DNA of 64,000 nucleotides, taken from positions 47,393 through 111,392 of the forward strand of contig JAEDJA010000004.1 in NCBI GenBank assembly GCA_016296575.1. Direction: 5' to 3'. This DNA is from Treponema sp. Lineage in GTDB: Bacteria; Spirochaetota; Spirochaetia; Treponematales; Treponemataceae. The position numbers were made by a program, and so were the translations under genes. Of this stretch, positions 18,160 to 26,217 are shown one piece after another (the first letter of the stretch is position 1; each line of letters opens with the position of its first letter). The notes below the pieces were generated by a model, which ran no database searches, had not been told where the DNA came from, and saw only the letters and a program-made list of their open reading frames with translations.

Positions 18160-18738
18160 ATGAACAAATCAAAAATCGGATCAGCATCAATCTTTACAGC
18201 ACTCTTTGCGGCTCTTACCTGTGCAGGCTGTTTTATCTCCATTCCACTGCCTGGTGGAGTACCAGTTGTTCTTCAGGACATGATGGCAATGCTAACAGGT
18301 CTTCTTTTGGGACCAGTTTACGGAACTGCAGCTGTATTTGTTTTCCTCATTATTGGATGTCTTGGACTTCCAGTTTTCAGCGGAAAAGCCGGACTTCACG
18401 TAATTACACAGGGAGTTACTGGTGGTTTTCTTGTTGGTTATCTGGTAAGTGCCTTTGTTGGAGGACTTTTCCTGTGGCTTCTTCTGAATCCTAAAAAAGA
18501 ACATGGAAAGGCAAAACAGTGGATTCTTGTTAGTATTGCAGCTCTTCTTGCAACAGTTGTTGTTTTTGCAATGGGAATTGCAGGTTTTATGAGAATCACA
18601 CATAAAGCTTTTTCGGCAACACTGGGTGCGGTTCTTACACCGTTCATTCCTGGTAACATCCTTAAACTGGTAGTGATGATTCCACTTACTGTAAAATTCC
18701 GTCCTGTTCTTGCACGATATATGGGTTTTTGCGAATAA
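18160..18738 (+). CDS. bioY: Biotin ECF transporter S component BioY
   Basis: 192 residues, nearly all membrane (six hydrophobic segments). BioY landmarks are ALTCAGCFISIPLPGGVPVVLQDMMAMLTGLLLGP near the N-terminus and GLPVFSGKAGLHVITQGVTGGFLVGYL, the biotin-binding region. AAGGAAAAAAA precedes the ATG. It sits between birA and the energising ecfA and ecfT genes, forming the complete group II-style but dedicated biotin ECF transporter (bioY-bioM-bioN). Confidence 0.95.
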   Translation: MNKSKIGSASIFTALFAALTCAGCFISIPLPGGVPVVLQDMMAMLTGLLLGPVYGTAAVFVFLIIGCLGLPVFSGKAGLHVITQGVTGGFLVGYLVSAFVGGLFLWLLLNPKKEHGKAKQWILVSIAALLATVVVFAMGIAGFMRITHKAFSATLGAVLTPFIPGNILKLVVMIPLTVKFRPVLARYMGFCE

Positions 18739-18739
18739 A

Positions 18740-19492
18740 ATGCTGCTTTTTGTAAATCACGTTTCCAAAAAGTTCGGAAAGCTTCTGGCCCTTGATGATG
18801 TAACATTTTCTGTAAATCCTGGTGAATTTGTTGTAATAGGCGGTTCCAACGGTTCTGGGAAAAGTGTTCTAATGTCTTTGATTGCAGAACTTGATAAACC
18901 AAGTAAAGGAAGTATTACACTTGAAAAAGGAGTAAAGGCCGGTCTTGTTTTTCAGGATGCAGATGCTCAGATTCTTGGCGAAACTCCTTACGAAGATGTA
19001 GCTTTTGGAGCAAAAAACTGCGGACTTAAAAAGGCAGAACTTGCTGCCTGTGTTGATGAAGCACTGAATAGCGTTGGTCTTGCCAAAAAAAAGGATATTA
19101 CTGCCCGTACCATGAGCGGTGGAGAAAAACGCCGTCTTTCTGTAGCCGGGATTGTAGCAATGAAACGGGAATTGATTATCTTTGACGAACCTTTTGCAAA
19201 TCTGGACTGGCCTGGCGTAAAAAATGTCTGTGCCATCCTGAAACAGCTAAAAGAAGAAGGAAAAACCGTAATCGTTTTAACCCACGAGCTTGAAAAAATT
19301 CTTGGACTTGCCGACAGATTTCTGGTTCTTGATAAAGGAAAAATCCGTTTTGACGGCAGCGTAATCGAAGGTCTTTCTCAAGATCTGAGTCAGTGGAGCA
19401 TAAGAAACCCTGTTACCGGTGGAAAATCTTATGACTGCAAAAACCCTGTTAAAGTGGATGCTGATACAGTAAAGGAGCTTCTGTGGCTTTAG
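18740..19492 (+). CDS. ECF transporter ATPase (BioM/EcfA type)
   Basis: 250 residues. Walker A is GGSNGSGKSVL (34-44), the signature MSGGEKRRLSVAGI, Walker B LIIFDEPFANLDW and the switch histidine in VLTHELEK. The ATG at 18740 lies one base after the bioY stop codon. Gene order with bioY and ecfT indicates that it energises biotin uptake. A single ATPase gene implies a homodimer, as for BioM. Confidence 0.92.
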   Translation: MLLFVNHVSKKFGKLLALDDVTFSVNPGEFVVIGGSNGSGKSVLMSLIAELDKPSKGSITLEKGVKAGLVFQDADAQILGETPYEDVAFGAKNCGLKKAELAACVDEALNSVGLAKKKDITARTMSGGEKRRLSVAGIVAMKRELIIFDEPFANLDWPGVKNVCAILKQLKEEGKTVIVLTHELEKILGLADRFLVLDKGKIRFDGSVIEGLSQDLSQWSIRNPVTGGKSYDCKNPVKVDADTVKELLWL

Positions 19493-20175
19493 CTCTGTTT
19501 TCCTACCGAAAAGGAACTTCCGTTCTTCACAGAATTCCTGCCATCATTAAAATCATTTTTCTCTTTGCCTTTAGTTTTCTTGCTTTTTCGGGTAGTGGAT
19601 CAGATTCCCTTTCTTTTTTTGAAAACACTGCTTCCGTTATAAAACTTGGCATTTCCATCACCCTTGCAGCTGTACTTTTTATTCTTGGCGGCTGTTACTG
19701 GAAAGCCTTTTTAAAAATGAAATTTATCCTGTTTCTGGCACTTTTCATTATCGTTGTAAGAACTGTCTCCTTTGAAACCGGCAGCTTTTCCTTAAACAGC
19801 CATGGCTTTATTTCAGGACTTTTATATGCGCTGCGTTTCTTTTTATCAGCCTTCTGCGCCGAAGTAATTTACGAAACCACATCCAGTCTTGAAATAAAAG
19901 CAGCTCTTGAAATGGTAGAAAATCTGATTTCAAAAATCGTACCTCCCTTTAAAAAACTAAAATCAGCTTTTGTAATATCAATGGCCATCAATTTTATTCC
20001 GCTGGTTTTTGATACATGGGAAAAAGTTCACCTTGCATCAAAAGCCCGTAGCAGCAAAAAAAATACTGTCGCTAGCACAATAAGGGCTCTTTACTGCGAA
20101 ACCCAGGCTCTTTTTGACTGTCTTCTTTTCCGCGCTGAAACAAGAAGAAAAGCCGTTCTTAACAGAAGTGAGTAA
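19483..20175 (+). CDS. ECF transporter transmembrane T component (BioN/EcfT type)
   Basis: 230 residues starting GTG (19483), overlapping the ATPase gene by ten bases. It has an N-terminal LHRIPAIIKIIFLFAFSFLAF, several membrane segments and the coupling region near the C-terminus SKARSSKKNTVASTIRALYCE, which contains the ARS-type coupling motif (KARSS) of EcfT proteins that contacts the ATPase grooves. It completes the biotin ECF transporter. Its last codons and stop are tandemly duplicated. Confidence 0.9.
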   Translation: MALALFSYRKGTSVLHRIPAIIKIIFLFAFSFLAFSGSGSDSLSFFENTASVIKLGISITLAAVLFILGGCYWKAFLKMKFILFLALFIIVVRTVSFETGSFSLNSHGFISGLLYALRFFLSAFCAEVIYETTSSLEIKAALEMVENLISKIVPPFKKLKSAFVISMAINFIPLVFDTWEKVHLASKARSSKKNTVASTIRALYCETQALFDCLLFRAETRRKAVLNRSE

Positions 20176-20188
20176 ACAGAAGTGAGTA
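20161..20188 (+). repeat. 14-base tandem duplication containing the ecfT stop codon
   Basis: AACAGAAGTGAGTA occurs at 20161-20174 and identically at 20175-20188. The first copy encodes the last codons of ecfT and most of its stop codon. Confidence 0.85.
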
Positions 20189-20191
20189 AAC

Positions 20192-20220
20192 TTGACGCAC
20201 TTTATGGTGCATGCTAAATT
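20192..20220 (+). promoter_or_regulatory. Sigma70-like promoter of the NitT/TauT-type importer
   Basis: TTGACG (20192-20197), 17 bases, TAAATT (20215-20220), ten bases, ATG at 20231. It would let the importer be transcribed independently of the biotin operon, with a leader of only a few bases. Confidence 0.5.
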
Positions 20221-20230
20221 CTATCTGGTT

Positions 20231-21175
20231 ATGAAAAAACTTTTCCTCCTTATCCTTGCTTTTTTAAGTCTTCCTGTTTTTTGTGCCGGTAAGGAAAAAC
20301 TGACTGTAGGACTTTTAAACGGTCCTTCTTCCATTCCAGCAGCATATCTTATAGAAAATACTTCTGATTATGAGTTTCAGATTTTTTCTGGAGCCGATCT
20401 TGAAATTCCCAAACTGTTGAAAGGTGAAATTGATCTTGCAGTTCTTCCACCAAATGCCGCAGCTAAACTTTGGAACAAGAACGGAAAAAATGTAGTTGTC
20501 CTTGCTGTTATTGGAGAAGGCAATATTTCACTTTTTACCACTGATCCAGATTATAAAAACCTTGAATCCCTAAAAGGAAAAACAGTTTACTGTGCAGGAC
20601 GAGGTGCAACTCCAGATTACATGTTCCGTTACATCCTTGAAAAAAAAGGTGTTAAAGTTAGTGAGAATGGGCCGTCTCCAGATGCCGTTTTCCTTGATTT
20701 TCAAGTACCTAATGCTGAGATTGCAGGCACTTTGATTTCTGGAAAAGCAGATTACATTCTGGTGCCGGAGCCTTTTGGTACAGTGGCACTTATGAAAGGA
20801 AAATCATTCGGTGTAAAAAAAGTATGCAATCTTAGTGATGAATATGATTCAAAAAATTACCCGCTTACAGTTCTTGTGGCAAATAAAAAAGCTTTGGATT
20901 CAAAAAAAACCGCTGTAAAAAATTACCTGAAGGATTACGAAAAAGCAGTAACATGGACTTTGGAAAATGCAACTTCAGCTGGAGCTCTTGTTGAAAAACA
21001 CACTCTTGGGCTTACCGCTTCAATTACCGCTTCTTCAATACCCTGCGGAAATTACGTATTCATTCCGGCAGACCAGGCTCGACCTGAAATGGAAAAGCTT
21101 CTGAACATATTTTTTGAACGAGATCCTGATTCCATTGGAGGAAAACTTCCAGGTGAAGACTTCTATCAGAAATAA
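20231..21175 (+). CDS. NitT/TauT-type ABC importer substrate-binding protein
   Basis: 314 residues from ATG 20231, which begins a signal peptide (MKKLFLLILAFLSLPVFCAG). The mature part has the two-lobe periplasmic-binding fold typical of the NMT1/SsuA class: LKGEIDLAVLPPNAAAKLWNK, LKGKTVYCAGRGATPDYMFRYIL and KADYILVPEPFGTVAL. A cysteine stands at the signal-peptide end, so it may be a lipoprotein under relaxed spirochaetal rules. Relatives bind nitrate, sulfonates, taurine or thiamine precursors; the ligand is not evident here. The fused permease-ATPase gene overlaps its 3' end. Confidence 0.85.
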   Translation: MKKLFLLILAFLSLPVFCAGKEKLTVGLLNGPSSIPAAYLIENTSDYEFQIFSGADLEIPKLLKGEIDLAVLPPNAAAKLWNKNGKNVVVLAVIGEGNISLFTTDPDYKNLESLKGKTVYCAGRGATPDYMFRYILEKKGVKVSENGPSPDAVFLDFQVPNAEIAGTLISGKADYILVPEPFGTVALMKGKSFGVKKVCNLSDEYDSKNYPLTVLVANKKALDSKKTAVKNYLKDYEKAVTWTLENATSAGALVEKHTLGLTASITASSIPCGNYVFIPADQARPEMEKLLNIFFERDPDSIGGKLPGEDFYQK

Positions 21176-22580
21176 GCTGATTGCCTTACTTTCAGTAATT
21201 CTCTTTGCTGCGATTTGGGAAATTCTTGCCCTGTTTTTAGATTCTCCTGTTGTTCTTCCCACAATTGATGCCGTTGTATCCCGATTTTTTCAGCTGGCGG
21301 CCACAAAACTTTTCTGGAAATCCCTTGGATTCACCTTTCTTCGGGTAATTGCAGCTTTTTTTATCACCTTTATTGCCGGCTTGTTTTTGGGATTTTTATC
21401 GGGACTTTTTGAAAATATACGAATCTTTCTGGTATTTCCCCTTTCTTTGATTCGCGGAACTCCTGTTGTTGCACTTATTATGGTAATGCTGTTCTGGTTT
21501 GATTCCCGTTCACTTCCTGTAATCTGTGCTTTTTTGATGAATCTTCCGGTAATGACAGACAGTGTTTCAAAAGCCGTAAAAAATACAGACAAAAATCTTC
21601 TGGAAATGGCAGATGTTTTCAAAGTTTCGTTTTTTCGAAGGATAACCCACATTTATCTGCCGGAAACAAAGCCTTACATTGAAGGAGCTGCCCGAACAGT
21701 TTTTTCTCAGGGATGGAAAGTTGTTGCCGCAGGAGAAATTCTAGCCCTTCCAAGAAATGCACTTGGAACACTTATTCAGGACAACAGACTTCTTCTGGAA
21801 AGCTCCTCTGTTTTTGCCCTGACACTCTGCCTTTGTCTTCTTTGCATTATTTCAGAAAAACTACTTTTTAAAACAATAACAGCAGGTCTTTCTGTATTAA
21901 AAAGACTGAATAAATCTAAATCTGCAGAAAGTCCTATTGCCCCAAAAACAAAATATTTCTGTCAGGAAGAACAGGATTGCATCACCATAGAAAATCTTTC
22001 TTTTACATACAGTGGCAGTAATGAAAATCTTGAAGAACCAGTCTTTAAAAATCTTTCTCTTTCAATAAAATGCGGAACAACAACTGCACTTTTTGCACCC
22101 ACCGGCAGAGGAAAAACAACACTTCTTAAGATTCTTTCGGGACTTATTCCACCTGAATCTTATGAAGGTACTGTAAAATGTCTGCCTGTTTCTTTTATTT
22201 TCCAGGATCAGCGGCTGGTTCCAAATCTTTCGGTATTAAAAAATGCCGCTCTTCCGTTATATAAAGCTTTTGGAAAAAAAGGTGCCCTGAAAACTGCCAG
22301 AAATTATCTTTCCATGGTGGGACTTTTACAAAAAGAAAAGCTTCCTGCTGGACTTTTAAGTGGCGGTGAAAAACAGAAACTACAGGCAGCCCGAGCATTT
22401 TCCTATCAGGCCCCGGTTATTCTTATGGATGAAGGCACATCCTCTTTGGATGAAAAAAGTCGCTCTGAATTGTGGAAAACCATTGAAAATCTGCTTGCAG
22501 AAAATAAACGGACTTTGTTATTTGTAACCCACATTAAAGAGGAAGCTCTGGCACACAGCAGCAGCATTATTGAATTTTAA
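21153..22580 (+). CDS. ABC importer permease fused to its ATPase (NitT/TauT type)
   Basis: 475 residues from GTG 21153, preceded by GGAGG. Residues 1-245 are a SsuC/TauC-like permease with about six membrane segments and the EAA-like coupling loop (DKNLLEMADVFKVSFFRRITHIYLPETKPYI type). After a linker, residues about 280-475 are a full ATPase: Walker A APTGRGKTTLL (first Gly replaced by Ala, about residue 315), Q-loop FIFQDQRLVPN, signature LLSGGEKQKLQAARA, Walker B VILMDEGTSSLDE and switch FVTHIKEEA. Importers of this class normally use separate polypeptides, so the fusion is unusual. The reading frame is continuous, arguing against a chance read-through. Confidence 0.88.
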   Translation: MKTSIRNKLIALLSVILFAAIWEILALFLDSPVVLPTIDAVVSRFFQLAATKLFWKSLGFTFLRVIAAFFITFIAGLFLGFLSGLFENIRIFLVFPLSLIRGTPVVALIMVMLFWFDSRSLPVICAFLMNLPVMTDSVSKAVKNTDKNLLEMADVFKVSFFRRITHIYLPETKPYIEGAARTVFSQGWKVVAAGEILALPRNALGTLIQDNRLLLESSSVFALTLCLCLLCIISEKLLFKTITAGLSVLKRLNKSKSAESPIAPKTKYFCQEEQDCITIENLSFTYSGSNENLEEPVFKNLSLSIKCGTTTALFAPTGRGKTTLLKILSGLIPPESYEGTVKCLPVSFIFQDQRLVPNLSVLKNAALPLYKAFGKKGALKTARNYLSMVGLLQKEKLPAGLLSGGEKQKLQAARAFSYQAPVILMDEGTSSLDEKSRSELWKTIENLLAENKRTLLFVTHIKEEALAHSSSIIEF

Positions 22581-22644
22581 TCGGTTTTACAAGAAAATAG
22601 AGATTGTTCAGCTTAACAGACTGGATGCGTCGCTTTTGATTCTG

Positions 22645-22653
22645 TGATATAAT
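22645..22653 (+). promoter_or_regulatory. Extended -10 promoter, leaderless type
   Basis: TGATATAAT (22645-22653) is an extended -10 element; no good -35 was found. Six bases separate it from the ATG at 22660 and no Shine-Dalgarno sequence is present. Confidence 0.5.
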
Positions 22654-22659
22654 CAATTT

Positions 22660-23145
22660 ATGACTAAAAAAGATCTTTACATTTCTTTCTGGCTTTTTTC
22701 TTTCATCATCTCCTTTATGCCTCTTTTCTTTATTAATACTGAATTCTGGTATATCGGCTTTATGTTTTCTTTTGGATATAAATTCCTTCTTGGACTTTAC
22801 GGCGTTTTCATTGCATCAAAAAACTGGCCCCTTTTTCAACAGAACCGCAGATTAAATAAAAAACCACTTACGGGATTTTTCATTGTGGCAGCTGTTATTC
22901 TTCAGATTGTTGTAATCACCCTGGTACAAGTTGTTTTTTCAGCAAGCGAAGAAATTGCCTCTGGCTCTGGATTTATGCTAATAAATACGCTCATGGTAGT
23001 AACTTATCTTGCAGGAATTTACTGCTGGGAAGTTGAATTTCTTAGCACGGTGAAAGAACGGGGTACAAGAATCGCATTTGGAATTCTTACTCCGCTGAAC
23101 ACCTGTCTCATTGAAGTGCTTATTGTACTTTTTTCATTCTTCTAG
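22660..23145 (+). CDS. Small integral membrane protein of unknown function
   Basis: 161 residues with four strongly hydrophobic segments (about 8-30, 32-53, 70-95, 105-125) and a last one at 140-161. No motif of a known family was recognised. The ATG is placed six bases after an extended -10 element. It is 20 bases upstream of the ThrE-type exporter pair on the same strand and may share its transcript, but a common role is only conjecture. Confidence 0.65.
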   Translation: MTKKDLYISFWLFSFIISFMPLFFINTEFWYIGFMFSFGYKFLLGLYGVFIASKNWPLFQQNRRLNKKPLTGFFIVAAVILQIVVITLVQVVFSASEEIASGSGFMLINTLMVVTYLAGIYCWEVEFLSTVKERGTRIAFGILTPLNTCLIEVLIVLFSFF

Positions 23146-23165
23146 AAGGCTTTATCACCAGATAT

Positions 23166-23936
23166 ATGACTGATCTCGTTATAGAAAGCAAAAAATTATT
23201 GTCCTGTGCAATTGATCTTGGTTCCCAGATTCTGGAATGCGGTGGAGATGTAAATCACGTAGAAAAAATCATCACCAAAATTTGTGATGCCTATGGAGCC
23301 CAAAAGACGGATGTTTTTGTAATTACCTCAAGCATTGTTGTTACCATGAAACGCAATAACGATTCCTTTACACAGACCCGCCGAATAAATCACTACAATA
23401 CAGATTTCAGAAAGCTTGATGAACTGGTTGAGCTTTCATCAAAGCTCTGCAAAACAAAACCAAATCTTTTCAATCTAGAAAAAGAGATTTCCATAGCCTG
23501 CGAGAAAAATGTAACTCATCCTTTTCTGGAGCTTGCTGGTAACATGCTTGCATCCGGCTCTTTTGCTGTTTTCTTTGGTGGAAATTTTATGGATGGAATC
23601 TGTGCTGCACTTTGCGGTGCATTGATTTACCTTTTCAATAAAAAACTGAACAAAATCTGGAACAGTCAGCTGATTTTCTACTTAATCTGCTCCACCATGG
23701 CAGGAATTTCCGCACTTATGCTTACAAAAATAGGATTCTGTTCCAATGTAGATAAAGTTATGATTGGCTCCATCATGCTTTTGATTCCTGGAATTGCCCT
23801 TACAAACGCACTGCGGGACTTGTTTGCCGGTGACACAATTTCTGGAACCCTACGGTTGATGGAAGCACTTATTCAGGCTGCAGCAATTGCCTGTGGATTT
23901 GCCGTTGCAGTTTTCATTGGAGGAAAGATTCTATGA
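23166..23936 (+). CDS. ThrE-type threonine/serine exporter, N-terminal subunit (DUF1212)
   Basis: 256 residues. The soluble N-terminal half (LLSCAIDLGSQILECGGDVNHVEKIITKICDAYG, VFVITSSIVVTMK) and the following four to five membrane helices (ASGSFAVFFGGNFMDGICAALCGAL, LMLLIPGIALTNALRDLFAGDTISG) match the DUF1212/ThrE family; GxxLTNALRDLxxGDxxSG is its diagnostic motif. In Corynebacterium ThrE is one long chain; here, as in many Firmicutes, the function is split with the next gene, which overlaps by four bases. Confidence 0.9.
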   Translation: MTDLVIESKKLLSCAIDLGSQILECGGDVNHVEKIITKICDAYGAQKTDVFVITSSIVVTMKRNNDSFTQTRRINHYNTDFRKLDELVELSSKLCKTKPNLFNLEKEISIACEKNVTHPFLELAGNMLASGSFAVFFGGNFMDGICAALCGALIYLFNKKLNKIWNSQLIFYLICSTMAGISALMLTKIGFCSNVDKVMIGSIMLLIPGIALTNALRDLFAGDTISGTLRLMEALIQAAAIACGFAVAVFIGGKIL

Positions 23937-24379
23937 TGTCTTATGTTATTCAAATTTTAACTGCACTTTTAGGATCTTTGGGATTTGCCATCATTTTCAA
24001 GATGAAACGCCGTCACCTTCCTGCAGACTGTATCGGTGGAGGAGCCACCTGGTTTGTATACTTAATCTGTGCCCATTTTGGAATGGATATTTTCTTTGCC
24101 AATCTTCTTGCAACTTTATTTGCATCTGCCTATTCGGAAATAATGCGCAATATCTGCAGAACGCCACGAACAGTTTTTGTAATTCCTGCAGTTGTTCCTC
24201 TGATTCCTGGAAGCAGCCTTTATTATGCTATGAGTGCCGTTGTAGCAGAAAATAAAAGCCTGGCCGAACATTTTGCAGTCCAGACAGGCTTGGTTGCAGG
24301 AGCCATTGCTTTTGGAATCCTGCTGTTTACTGTAGTTTTCCATGTAGTTCACAAGATTATCCGTGTAATCAATAAATAA
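23933..24379 (+). CDS. ThrE-type exporter, C-terminal subunit (DUF3815)
   Basis: 148 residues with about five membrane helices. LGFAIIFKMKRRHLPADCIGGGATWFVYL and RTPRTVFVIPAVVPLIPGSSLYYAM are the DUF3815 markers. The start ATG overlaps the stop of the preceding gene (ATGA), so the two subunits are translationally coupled and should form one amino-acid exporter. The stop is followed nine bases later by a 16-base tandem duplication. Confidence 0.9.
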   Translation: MMSYVIQILTALLGSLGFAIIFKMKRRHLPADCIGGGATWFVYLICAHFGMDIFFANLLATLFASAYSEIMRNICRTPRTVFVIPAVVPLIPGSSLYYAMSAVVAENKSLAEHFAVQTGLVAGAIAFGILLFTVVFHVVHKIIRVINK

Positions 24380-24387
24380 ACATAGAT

Positions 24388-24419
24388 AAACAAATCCTCT
24401 ATCAAACAAATCCTCTATC
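24388..24419 (+). repeat. 16-base perfect tandem duplication after the exporter genes
   Basis: AAACAAATCCTCTATC occurs at 24388-24403 and again, identically, at 24404-24419. Confidence 0.9.
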
Positions 24420-24455
24420 CAAATTTGTGAACTAATTCTACAATAATGGCACTAC

Positions 24456-24484
24456 TTGGTAAAATCAAGCAAAACCACTATACT
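24456..24484 (+). promoter_or_regulatory. Sigma70-like promoter of the PTS enzyme I gene
   Basis: TTGGTA (24456-24461), 17 bases, TATACT (24479-24484), ten bases, ATG at 24495. The leader would be only three or four bases and has no Shine-Dalgarno sequence. Confidence 0.5.
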
Positions 24485-24494
24485 TCAATTAATT

Positions 24495-26210
24495 ATGGAA
24501 GTATTTCTTGGTGTTCCTGCCGCAGACGGGATTGGCATTGGAACCGCTTTTGTTATTCCCGATTCAGTAAAACGAGCCATTCCTCAGCACCGTATAAAGA
24601 TTGATGAACTTGCAGACGGATGGAAACGTTTTGAACAGGCAATCCAGTCAGTCACCCTTGATATTTCTCGAAACCTTGAAACACTTTCAGCTGATAATCC
24701 AAACAGCAAGATTCAGCGTGATGTTTTTGAAACTTACATCCTTATGCTGGGGGATCCTGTTTTCCTTGATGAAACAAAGAAATTCTACGAAAACGAGCTT
24801 TTCAATATTGAATACACAGTGCAGTTTAAGGCGGAAGAATATGCAAATCGTCTGCGCAATGCAGGAAATGACTATCTTGCTGAACGAGCCAAAGATATTA
24901 CCGACGTTTTTGGAAGTGTTCTGAATGAAATGCTGGATATTCACCCTTTTGATATCAACAGAGTTCCAGACGGTTCAATTATTGTAGCAAACACTCTTTC
25001 TTCCGCAGACACAATTGTTCTTTCTAAACGCAAAATCAGCGGTCTTGCCCTTACAGAAGGCGGAGTTTCTAGCCACGTTGTAATTCTTGCAAGAAATTAC
25101 GGTATTCCAACAATTGTAGGTCTAAACGATATTTCTAAAAAGATTAAAAACGGTGAAACAGTGATTATTGACGGAAACAACGCAGAGCTTCTTGTAAGTC
25201 CTGATAAATCCACCGTTCTTGAATACAAACAGAAGCTTCACGATGATTTTCAGAAAAAACAGCAGCTTAAGGCTTTCCTAGATAAACCAGCCTGCACAAT
25301 TGATGGAACTCAATTTAAGCTTTACGCAAACATCGGTACTCCAGAAGAAGCAGAAATTGCCATGGCAGAAGGAGCCGACGGTATAGGACTTTTCAGAACT
25401 GAATTCCTTTACATGAGCGAAACAGGCGGTTCCATTCACGCTGCTGCCCGAACTTTTTCCGAAGACAGTCAGTTTGCCGCCTATAAAAAAGTGCTCCAGA
25501 TTATGGAAGGAAAACCTGTTACCATACGAACCCTGGATGCCGGTGGTGACAAGCTCATTAACTCGGTGGACATTCCAATTATCGAAGAAAAAAATCCACT
25601 TATGGGCATGCGGGCTGTCCGCCTGAGTCTTGCTTATCCTCAGGTTTTTAAAACCCAGATTCGTGCTCTTTACCGTGCCAGTGTTTTTGGTAATCTAAAA
25701 ATCATGCTGCCGCTTATTACAAGTGTTGAACAGGTGGAATCCTGTCTTAAAATTATTGAAGAAGCCAAGCAGGAGCTTTCAGATCAGGGCATTCCTTTTA
25801 ATGCAGATGTTCCTGTTGGAATTATGATTGAAACTGCCGCAGCCGCAATTATTTCAGACTGTCTTGCAAAAAAAACTGCCTTCTTCAGTCTTGGAACAAA
25901 CGACCTTACTCAATACACACTGGGCATTGACCGGGAAAACCACGCAGTTGCACCTCTTTACGACGAATTCAATCTTGCCGTACTTCGACTCATTCAGACT
26001 ACCGTGGCAAATGCAAAAAAAGAAAACCTGCCGCTGTCGGTATGCGGAGAAATGGCCGGCCGTCCAGACAGTGTGATGGTGCTTTGTGGCATGGGAATCC
26101 GCCATCTTTCCATGAGTCCAAAGCTTATTTGCCAGACCAAGGAGCTTCTGTCCCAATTCAGCATTGAAGAACTAGAGGCAATTTCCCTAAAGAAACTGAA
26201 TAAATTCTAG
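24495..26210 (+). CDS. ptsI: PTS phosphoenolpyruvate-protein phosphotransferase (enzyme I)
   Basis: 571 residues, the standard enzyme I length. The N-terminal HPr-binding/phosphohistidine region has LTEGGVSSHVVILARNYGIPTIVGL with the active histidine near residue 194. The PEP-binding barrel shows GADGIGLFRTEFLYM, TIRTLDAGGDKLI, MGMRAVRLSL, FFSLGTNDLTQYTLGIDR and the terminal VCGEMAGRPD with the catalytic cysteine. It passes phosphate from PEP to HPr. No HPr gene is adjacent; a 1-phosphofructokinase-like gene follows after seven bases, suggesting a fructose-type or regulatory PTS. The ATG is fixed by the promoter just upstream. Confidence 0.95.
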   Translation: MEVFLGVPAADGIGIGTAFVIPDSVKRAIPQHRIKIDELADGWKRFEQAIQSVTLDISRNLETLSADNPNSKIQRDVFETYILMLGDPVFLDETKKFYENELFNIEYTVQFKAEEYANRLRNAGNDYLAERAKDITDVFGSVLNEMLDIHPFDINRVPDGSIIVANTLSSADTIVLSKRKISGLALTEGGVSSHVVILARNYGIPTIVGLNDISKKIKNGETVIIDGNNAELLVSPDKSTVLEYKQKLHDDFQKKQQLKAFLDKPACTIDGTQFKLYANIGTPEEAEIAMAEGADGIGLFRTEFLYMSETGGSIHAAARTFSEDSQFAAYKKVLQIMEGKPVTIRTLDAGGDKLINSVDIPIIEEKNPLMGMRAVRLSLAYPQVFKTQIRALYRASVFGNLKIMLPLITSVEQVESCLKIIEEAKQELSDQGIPFNADVPVGIMIETAAAAIISDCLAKKTAFFSLGTNDLTQYTLGIDRENHAVAPLYDEFNLAVLRLIQTTVANAKKENLPLSVCGEMAGRPDSVMVLCGMGIRHLSMSPKLICQTKELLSQFSIEELEAISLKKLNKF

Positions 26211-26217
26211 GCACAGC

